This document shows, piece after piece, positions 1-5,067 of a DNA stretch of 5,067 bases (the stretch's first letter is position 1; the number at the start of each line of letters is the position of its first letter). Source of the stretch: Bacteroidota bacterium (GTDB lineage: Bacteria > Bacteroidota > Bacteroidia > B-17B0 > Aurantibacillaceae). The stretch is from positions 1 through 5,067 of the forward strand of contig CANFQR010000148.1 of NCBI GenBank assembly GCA_947449125.1. Direction: 5' to 3'. The notes under the pieces were generated by a model, which did no database searches, had not been told where the DNA came from, and saw only the letters and a list, made by a program, of their open reading frames with translations. Position numbers and translations under genes: made by a program.

Positions 1-2
1 CA

Positions 3-827
3 TTACCTAATCAAATTCATGTAGATGAAACAAATGGGAGCGATGAAAGTCAATCAGATAAAAAAAGTTCTTTAAATTATTTGCAGTTAGTGTTAGGTAT
101 GATAGCCATTTTTGTTTATGTTGGTGTAGAAGTAGCAACGGCTTCTAATTTGCCGGAATACATGAAACAAAATATGGGTATTGAAACCAGTAGTGCTGCT
201 CCATACGTCTCCTTATTTTGGGCAAGTTTAATGATTGGCAGATGGACAAGTTCTGCAGGTGCCTTTAATGTTAAAGCATCAATAAAAAGTAGTTTAAGAT
301 TTATAATGCCATACCTCGCTTTTGCCGTTTTTTTAATAGTAAATGCTATTGCTAAAAGCGATTTAACTGTTTTTTATCCTTATGCGGTTGTAATTTTAAT
401 TTTGATAGCAGCCGATATTTTAAGTAAGGGAAGTCCTGCTCGACAATTAGTTATTTTTTCAGGATGCGGTATTGCTGCGCTTATAATTGGGATGCTAACT
501 ACAGGATTAGTTAGTGTTTATGCTTTTATAAGTGTTGGTTTATTTTGTTCAACGCTTTGGCCATGTATTTTTACGCTTGCCATTTCCGGTTTAGGAAAAC
601 ATACCAATCAGGGAGCAAGTTATTTAATTATGATGATAATGGGTGGCGGTTTAATAAGTTGGTTGCAAGGATGGCTGGCAGGACCAGATGTAATTGGCAT
701 CAAGGCTAGTTACTTGGTTGGTGTACTTTGTTTTGTATACCTGGCATTTTATGGTTGGAAGGCAAAAAAAATATTATTGAAGCAAGGCATTGATTTTTCT
801 GATTCGAAAAAATCTGTAGGCCATTAA
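3..827 (+). CDS. FHS-family sugar MFS transporter, C-terminal part (5' partial)
   Basis: This is a major facilitator permease of the inner membrane, of the L-fucose/glucose-galactose/GlcNAc proton symporter type. The frame is open to the window edge, so the true start is upstream; the TTG at 81 is an internal Leu codon. The 274 visible residues open with a hydrophilic, Asp/Ser/Lys-rich stretch (about residues 5-24) that fits the central cytoplasmic loop. About seven to eight hydrophobic segments follow, i.e. the C-terminal half. Family-like motifs include YVGVEVATASNLPEYM (TM7), FWASLMIGRW (TM8) and LFCSTLWPCIFTLAISGLGK, then QGASYLIMMIMGGG. Full-length relatives are usually 400-450 residues. 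The usual proline after the GGG of the late glycine-rich helix is replaced (GGGLISWLQG). The substrate cannot be read from sequence; GlcNAc, mannose or another hexose is an inference from the glycosidase neighbours. It ends 35 bases before the hexosaminidase gene. Confidence 0.88.
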   Translation, partial: LPNQIHVDETNGSDESQSDKKSSLNYLQLVLGMIAIFVYVGVEVATASNLPEYMKQNMGIETSSAAPYVSLFWASLMIGRWTSSAGAFNVKASIKSSLRFIMPYLAFAVFLIVNAIAKSDLTVFYPYAVVILILIAADILSKGSPARQLVIFSGCGIAALIIGMLTTGLVSVYAFISVGLFCSTLWPCIFTLAISGLGKHTNQGASYLIMMIMGGGLISWLQGWLAGPDVIGIKASYLVGVLCFVYLAFYGWKAKKILLKQGIDFSDSKKSVGH

Positions 828-862
828 TTTTTCGTACCGATTAATAAATTTTTATAACGCTT

Positions 863-3127
863 ATGAAATATTTTGTTTTAGTTTTTTTTGTTTTAACCTC
901 TGTTTTTTATACTTCTCAAAATAGTTTTACGTTTCCGGTAATTCCGTTGCCTAATAATTATACCATCACTTCTGGCCAATTTATTATTTCAGAAAAAACA
1001 TCAGTTTATTGCAGTAGCGAAAACCTGAAAGAACAGATTAATTACTTTAATGCTTTTCTGAAAAATAACAATCAGATAAATTTAGTAGCAACAAACGAAT
1101 CAACTCGTAAAAATTGCATTAAAGTTTTTTGGGATAAAAATCAAACATCCGAGTCTTACCAATTAACAATTAATCCTGAAAACATAATAATAAAAGGTGA
1201 TACAACCGGAATTTTTTACGCGTTCCAAACCATTATTCAGTTAATAAATTCACAAACAGCCAAAACAATTAAATTACCTGGGTTATTTATTTACGATAAA
1301 CCTGCATTTAAATGGCGAGGTATGCATTTAGATGTTTCACGACATTTTTTTTCGGTTGATTTTGTTAAGCGTTATATAGATTTTTTGGCAATGTATAAAT
1401 TAAATACATTTCACTGGCACTTAACTGACGATCAGGGTTGGCGAATTGAAATTAAAAAATACCCTAAGCTTACTCAAATTGGGGCCTTCAGAAAAGGAAG
1501 TATGATAGGTAAGTACAGCGATTCTAATTATGATACAATAAATTATGGTGGTTTTTATACCCAAAATCAAATAAAAGAAGTGGTAGCCTATGCTCAAAAA
1601 AAACATATAACTGTGGTGCCGGAAATTGAAATGCCAGGACATTCGCAAGCCGCTATTGCTGCTTATCCATGGCTGTCATGTTCTGGAAAGTATCAAGATG
1701 TTGCCAAAGGCTGGGGTGTTTTTGAAGATGTTTTTTGTACAAAAGATTCTACAATTAATTTTTTACACCATGTTTTAGACGAGGTGGTTAATTTATTTCC
1801 CGGAAAATATATTCATATTGGTGGAGACGAATGTCCAAAAACTAGATGGAAAGCTTGTGCTAATTGTCAATCATTAATAAAAAAACAAAATTTAAAAGAC
1901 GAACACGAATTACAAAGTTATTTTATTAAACAAATAGAAAAGTATTTAAACTCAAAAGGAAAACAAATAATTGGTTGGGATGAGATTTTGGAAGGTGGTT
2001 TGGCGCCTAATGCTGCAGTTATGAGTTGGCGTGGAATGGAAGGAGGAATTGCTGCTGCTAAAGAAAAACATTTTGTAGTAATGAGTCCCGGAACACATTG
2101 TTATTTTGACCATTATCAATCTTCACCAAGCGATGAACCTCTTGCTATAGGTGGTTTTACGCCTTTGGAAAAAGTGTATGATTTTAATCCTATTCCGCAG
2201 GAGTTAAACGCTGATGAACAAAAATATATTTTGGGTGCACAGGCTAATGTTTGGACAGAATATATTTTAAACGAAAAACAAGTAGAATATATGACTATGC
2301 CACGAATGGCTGCTCTCGCTGAAGTTTTATGGACAATGAGGGTAAACAAAAATGAAACTAATTTTTTAATTCGTTTGCAAGATCATTTTGCCAAGTTAGA
2401 TAATCTTAATCTTAACTACGCAAAAGCTTTATATAATGTCGATTACAAGGTTAGCCCCGCATCTCAATGTAAAAATTTAAAATTAGAGCTCTCTGCCAAT
2501 AATTATTTAGGCGATATTTATTATACGCTGGATGGTTCAGAACCCTCCGAAAAATCAATAAAATACACCACGTCTATTGAATTAAAAAAAGATATACTTG
2601 TAAAGAGTGCTTTATTTAAGAATCATGAGTTAAAAGGTAAAGTTGTTTCAAGAAATTATCAAATTAATAAAGCCACCAACAAATTGCCAATATTTAAATA
2701 TCCTCCTAGTAAATATTACAATAAAGGTGGCAGTTTTGTTCTTGTAAACGGAGAAACAGCCAAATTGCCCAGAATTAATGATCAGTGGCTTGGCTGGAAT
2801 GGCAATGACATCGAAGTTGTTATTGATTTAGAAAAACCAGACGAAATTACTTCTGTAGAAATTGGATTTTTAAAAGAAGAACTTAACTGGATTTATTTGC
2901 CAAAGGAAATTACATTATTGCTATCTGAAAACGGACTTGAATATAAAACGGTTGATACATTATTTGAAAAAAATATAAAAAACGACAGAGACTGTAATTT
3001 TATAGTTAGTAAACAACAAGCCCGGTTTGTAAAAATAATTGCGAAAAACCACGGAAAAATTTTATCAGGAAAACCGGGCGCAGGCGAAGATGCCTGGTTA
3101 TTTTGCGATGAAATAAAAATTAACTGA
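863..3127 (+). CDS. Secreted GH20 beta-N-acetylhexosaminidase with C-terminal CHB_HEX_C-like and F5/8-type C domains
   Basis: A retaining exo-hydrolase that removes terminal beta-linked GlcNAc (or GalNAc) by substrate-assisted catalysis. Residues 1-18 form a Sec signal peptide (probable cut at TS|QN); there is no lipobox Cys. Residues about 24-145 are the GH20b N-terminal domain, and about 148-500 the TIM barrel. The catalytic pair is D322-E323 in HIGGDE. Other pocket residues match the Streptomyces GH20 enzyme in identity and spacing: R160, W372, W389, Y414, D416, W464, E466. Residues about 528-604 resemble the chitobiase/hexosaminidase C-terminal domain (YTLDGSEP at 554-561). Residues about 608-754 form an F5/8-type C (discoidin, CBM32-like) domain with W676, SENGLEYK and ARFVKI. 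The protein ends with that domain, so no type IX secretion tag is present and periplasmic location is likely. All active-site residues are intact. The ATG at 863 gives a good signal peptide; no Shine-Dalgarno is visible. The gene ends 1 base before the glycosylasparaginase gene. The family is certain; whether the natural target is an N-glycan or chitin oligomers is inferred from context. Confidence 0.96.
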   Translation: MKYFVLVFFVLTSVFYTSQNSFTFPVIPLPNNYTITSGQFIISEKTSVYCSSENLKEQINYFNAFLKNNNQINLVATNESTRKNCIKVFWDKNQTSESYQLTINPENIIIKGDTTGIFYAFQTIIQLINSQTAKTIKLPGLFIYDKPAFKWRGMHLDVSRHFFSVDFVKRYIDFLAMYKLNTFHWHLTDDQGWRIEIKKYPKLTQIGAFRKGSMIGKYSDSNYDTINYGGFYTQNQIKEVVAYAQKKHITVVPEIEMPGHSQAAIAAYPWLSCSGKYQDVAKGWGVFEDVFCTKDSTINFLHHVLDEVVNLFPGKYIHIGGDECPKTRWKACANCQSLIKKQNLKDEHELQSYFIKQIEKYLNSKGKQIIGWDEILEGGLAPNAAVMSWRGMEGGIAAAKEKHFVVMSPGTHCYFDHYQSSPSDEPLAIGGFTPLEKVYDFNPIPQELNADEQKYILGAQANVWTEYILNEKQVEYMTMPRMAALAEVLWTMRVNKNETNFLIRLQDHFAKLDNLNLNYAKALYNVDYKVSPASQCKNLKLELSANNYLGDIYYTLDGSEPSEKSIKYTTSIELKKDILVKSALFKNHELKGKVVSRNYQINKATNKLPIFKYPPSKYYNKGGSFVLVNGETAKLPRINDQWLGWNGNDIEVVIDLEKPDEITSVEIGFLKEELNWIYLPKEITLLLSENGLEYKTVDTLFEKNIKNDRDCNFIVSKQQARFVKIIAKNHGKILSGKPGAGEDAWLFCDEIKIN

Positions 3128-3128
3128 T

Positions 3129-4121
3129 ATGAAAAGTAACAGAAGACAATTTATTAAATTTTCAGCAATAGCATCCTCATTATTTGCTTTCAATAAAAGT
3201 AAATCTGCTGAGTTGATGTTATCAAAAACAAAAAAAACTGTAAAACCAATCGTAATTTCTACATGGAGATTTGGTATAGAGGCGAATGAAGAGGCTTGGA
3301 AAATTTTGATAAATAACGGCAAAGCTTTAGATGCAGTAGAAGCAGGTGTAAAAGTTCCCGAAGCAGACCCAAATGAACGAAGTGTTGGTTTAGGCGGAAG
3401 GCCAGACAGAGATGGGAAAGTAACACTCGACGCATGTATTATGGATGAGTTGGGTAACATAGGTTCTGTTGCTTGTCTTGAAAATATTGTTCATCCAATT
3501 TCTGTGGCCCGCGCTGTTATGGAAAAAACGCCGCATGTTATGCTCACAGGCGAAGGTGCATTTCAATTCGCCTTATCTCAAGGGTTTAAAAAAGAAAATT
3601 TATTAACGCCCGAATCTGAAGCAGAGTGGAGGGAGTGGTTAAAAAAATCTGATTACAAACCCAAAGTAAATATTGAAAATCATGATACCATTGGCATGGT
3701 GGCGCTTGATATGAACGGAAATTTATCAGGTGCATGTACCACAAGTGGCATGGCTTTTAAAATGCATGGCCGTATTGGCGACTCTCCTATTATTGGCGCC
3801 GGTTTATTTGTAGATAATGAAGTGGGTGCAGTTACTGCAACAGGTCATGGCGAAGAAGTTATCAGAATTGCGGGTTCTCATGCTGTTATTGAATTAATGC
3901 GTCAGGGCTTACATCCTGAAGAGGCTTGTAAACGGGCGGTAGAGAGAATTATTTTAAGTGCTAAAAAAAGAAATAAGCCTTTAAATGAAATACAGATTGG
4001 TTTTATTGCTATAAATAAAAACGGCGAGCATGGTGCGTTTTGCCTCCAAAAAGGATTTAACTATGCGGTGTATTCTCCCGATATTAAAAATCAATTAATT
4101 GACGCCAAACATTTATTGTAG
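3129..4121 (+). CDS. N4-(beta-N-acetylglucosaminyl)-L-asparaginase (glycosylasparaginase), Tat-exported precursor
   Basis: An Ntn-hydrolase that cleaves the GlcNAc-Asn amide bond, giving aspartate and glucosaminylamine (which decays to GlcNAc and ammonia): the last step in N-glycan removal from asparagine. The precursor cuts itself between D186 and T187 in HDTIGM, so T187 becomes the N-terminal nucleophile of the beta subunit. Counting from this Thr, the residues known in the Elizabethkingia (Flavobacterium) meningoseptica enzyme are all present at the same spacing: W46, T205, R215, D218, T238 and G239. The N-terminus carries a twin-arginine signal (NRRQFIK, residues 4-10), then a short hydrophobic stretch to about residue 21; the mature chain starts somewhere between about 27 and 38. 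This predicts export of a folded protein to the periplasm. STW near the N-terminus and HDTIG separate it from the related isoaspartyl peptidase/asparaginase group. The 330-residue length is normal. The ATG lies 1 base after the hexosaminidase stop, suggesting coupled translation. Confidence 0.96.
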   Translation: MKSNRRQFIKFSAIASSLFAFNKSKSAELMLSKTKKTVKPIVISTWRFGIEANEEAWKILINNGKALDAVEAGVKVPEADPNERSVGLGGRPDRDGKVTLDACIMDELGNIGSVACLENIVHPISVARAVMEKTPHVMLTGEGAFQFALSQGFKKENLLTPESEAEWREWLKKSDYKPKVNIENHDTIGMVALDMNGNLSGACTTSGMAFKMHGRIGDSPIIGAGLFVDNEVGAVTATGHGEEVIRIAGSHAVIELMRQGLHPEEACKRAVERIILSAKKRNKPLNEIQIGFIAINKNGEHGAFCLQKGFNYAVYSPDIKNQLIDAKHLL

Positions 4122-4126
4122 CAGTC

Positions 4127-4807
4127 ATGTATAATCAAATTCTTGAAATAGCTTGCTTTAATTTAGAGTCTGCCATAATTGCTGCAAATTCAGGAGCGGA
4201 TAGAATTGAGTTGTGTGAAAATTATACTGAAGGCGGAATAACACCTTCTGAAAAATTAATTTTAGAAGTTAGAAATAAAATTCAATTACCTATCCATGTA
4301 ATTGTTCGTCCGCGAGGTGGAGATTTTGTTTATACAAGCGATGAAATTGATGCCATGAAAAAAACAATTATCTTTTGTAGAGAGCAAAACATTGATGGCG
4401 TTGTTTTTGGCTGCTTAACAACTAATAATCAAATTAATGTTTCTGTGTGCGAAGAACTTGTTAAACTAGCAAATCCAATGCATACAGTTTTTCACAGAGC
4501 AATTGATCAATGTCATGATTTATTTTCTGAAATTCAAAAACTAATTAATATTGGTTTTTCAGGTGTATTAACCTCTGGAGGCAAACAAAGCGCACTTGAG
4601 GGGAAAAATAGTATTGCCGATTTAAATAAATATTTTAAAAGTAAATTAACTATCATGCCCGGTGGCGGAATACGTTCTTCTAATTTAGCTGATATTATAA
4701 ATACAACTTGTTGTAACGAGTACCACTCTGCCGCAATAACAAACGGGTCCATTATTTGCAACAGTGAAGAAATTAAAGAGCTAAAAAAATTAATCAGGAA
4801 GATTTGA
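4127..4807 (+). CDS. cutC: CutC-family TIM-barrel protein (annotated as copper homeostasis protein), short form
   Basis: Family hallmarks run through the protein: ILEIAC (5-10), GADRIELC (23-30), EGGITPS (35-41), VIVRPRGGDF (58-67), FHRAID (122-127), VLTSGG (147-152), PGGGI (178-182) and EYHSAA (198-203). No signal peptide or membrane segment is visible, so it should be cytoplasmic, unlike its exported neighbours. The biochemical role of the family is unsettled: it was named for copper tolerance in E. coli, but that phenotype was later linked to the MicL small RNA encoded within cutC. At 226 residues it is about 20 shorter than the E. coli protein (about 248). The shortening lies after EYHSAA, where relatives carry a Met/Arg/Asn-containing loop. 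It has nine cysteines (10, 30, 84, 96, 108, 129, 195, 196, 211). It starts 5 bases after the glycosylasparaginase stop and overlaps the beta-mannosidase start, so it is embedded in the glycan operon. A role in handling a released sugar or sugar-amine is only an inference. Confidence 0.93.
   Translation: MYNQILEIACFNLESAIIAANSGADRIELCENYTEGGITPSEKLILEVRNKIQLPIHVIVRPRGGDFVYTSDEIDAMKKTIIFCREQNIDGVVFGCLTTNNQINVSVCEELVKLANPMHTVFHRAIDQCHDLFSEIQKLINIGFSGVLTSGGKQSALEGKNSIADLNKYFKSKLTIMPGGGIRSSNLADIINTTCCNEYHSAAITNGSIICNSEEIKELKKLIRKI
4796..4802 (+). promoter_or_regulatory. Possible ribosome binding site for the beta-mannosidase gene
   Basis: The purine-rich stretch AGGAAGA sits just before the TTG start at 4804, inside the last codons of cutC. 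The core AGGA is only four bases from the start, a little closer than ideal. The other complete genes here lack such a stretch, so it may help initiation at the non-ATG codon. It could equally be chance, because the same bases encode the Arg-Lys end of CutC. Confidence 0.35.
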
Positions 4808-5067
4808 GAAAAACAATTACATATTTATTTTTTCTTCTGTTTTTAGTTTTCAATTATATTGCTCAGGAAAATTCGTTTTTAATAAATACTGGGTGGCAAT
4901 TTAAACAAGCAAATACTGCCATTTGGCATAATGCCTTTGTGCCTGGAAACATTTATTTAGATTTATATAAAAATCAATTAATTAAAGACCCGTTTTTTTC
5001 TGATAATGAAAAAGATTTACAATGGGTTGAAAACGAAAACTGGGAATATAAAACGACTTTTACATGC
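4804..5067 (+). CDS. GH2 beta-mannosidase, N-terminal part (3' partial, TTG start)
   Basis: A periplasmic exo-beta-mannosidase expected to remove the beta-1,4-mannose from the GlcNAc core of N-glycans after alpha-mannose trimming. Only 88 codons are visible. Residues 1-20 (starting MRKTITYLFF) form a Sec signal peptide with a likely cut at IA|QEN. The next residues match the start of the GH2 sugar-binding (jelly-roll) domain of beta-mannosidases: TGWQF, AFVPGNIYLDL, LIKDPFFSDNEKDLQWVE, then NWEYKTTF. The VPG...DL...LI.DPF..DNE..LQW pattern is characteristic of the mannosidase branch rather than GH2 beta-galactosidases. The start is inferred as TTG at 4804: an in-frame stop lies at 4774-4776, there is no ATG between it and the signal peptide, and this start gives a complete signal sequence. 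It overlaps the cutC stop by 4 bases (TTGA). The catalytic glutamates lie beyond the window, so activity cannot be checked. Confidence 0.85.
   Translation, partial: MRKTITYLFFLLFLVFNYIAQENSFLINTGWQFKQANTAIWHNAFVPGNIYLDLYKNQLIKDPFFSDNEKDLQWVENENWEYKTTFTC

Larger units (their letters stand above)
3..5067 (+). other. Probable N-glycan catabolic operon (transporter, GH20, glycosylasparaginase, CutC, GH2)
   Basis: Five same-strand genes are separated by 35 bases, 1 base, 5 bases and a 4-base overlap, with no terminator-like hairpin between them. Genes 2 to 5 almost certainly share a transcript; the transporter may be part of it or may be followed by a weak internal promoter in the 35-base AT-rich gap, where I see no clear Bacteroidota promoter motif. 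Three of the enzyme activities fit successive steps on one substrate: beta-GlcNAc removal, core beta-mannose removal, and cleavage of GlcNAc from Asn. The operon extends beyond both window ends, so its regulator, any SusC/SusD pair, and any fucosidase or alpha-mannosidase would have to be sought outside. Confidence 0.7.

Noticed and set aside
81..827. TTG at 81 as the true start of the transporter gene
   Set aside because: The frame is open back to base 3 and the upstream residues fit the central cytoplasmic loop; a start here would leave only half a transporter. It is an internal Leu codon of a gene cut by the window edge.
828..862. Promoter or terminator in the gap between the transporter and GH20 genes
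   Set aside because: The 35 AT-rich bases hold no stable hairpin and no clear TTTG / TAnnTTTG Bacteroidota promoter pair; a weak site cannot be excluded but is not supported.
1345..1602. Runs of eight T (1345-1352) and eight A (1595-1602) as possible slippage or phase-variation sites
   Set aside because: Both lie in intact conserved coding sequence and such runs are expected in AT-rich genes; nothing suggests programmed frameshifting.
1421..1648. Antisense open frame of 75 codons within the GH20 gene
   Set aside because: It lies opposite conserved GH20 barrel sequence, has no recognisable domain, and is explained as a shadow frame.
2116..2349. Antisense open frame of 77 codons within the GH20 gene
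   Set aside because: It overlaps conserved catalytic-domain sequence on the other strand and shows no independent coding signal.
3098..3460. Antisense open frame of 120 codons across the GH20/glycosylasparaginase junction
   Set aside because: The longest shadow, but it sits opposite two well-supported genes, is low in complexity (Ser/Ala/Phe/Leu-rich), and resembles no family I know.
4534..4761. Antisense open frame of 75 codons within cutC
   Set aside because: It is opposite conserved CutC motifs and has no recognisable features.

Overview
The window is AT-rich with very short intergenic gaps. Most starts lack a Shine-Dalgarno sequence, and all protein families match their Bacteroidota versions. 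I therefore assign it to a Bacteroidota bacterium, but cannot place it below phylum from this sequence.

Layout: five genes, all on the + strand, fill almost the whole window. They are: (1) the C-terminal two thirds of an FHS-family sugar MFS transporter (its start lies upstream of base 1); (2) a secreted GH20 beta-N-acetylhexosaminidase with two C-terminal accessory domains; (3) a Tat-exported glycosylasparaginase; (4) a cytoplasmic CutC-family TIM-barrel protein; (5) the N-terminus of a secreted GH2 beta-mannosidase that runs off the end. The gaps are 35, 1 and 5 bases, then a 4-base overlap, so genes 2 to 5 very probably form one transcript, perhaps with the transporter gene as well.

Together the genes look like part of an N-glycan (asparagine-linked glycan) breakdown operon. 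The hexosaminidase removes beta-GlcNAc, the beta-mannosidase removes the core beta-mannose, and the glycosylasparaginase cuts the last GlcNAc-Asn bond. The MFS permease would take up a released sugar. Three exported enzymes suggest that the glycan is trimmed in the periplasm. CutC is the one member with no known role in this pathway; its tight position between two glycan enzymes, and its shortened C-terminal region, are the most interesting points here. No RNA genes, mobile elements, CRISPR arrays, large repeats or convincing terminators were seen. I did not find an entirely new system; this is mostly a recognisable catabolic operon with one poorly understood member.
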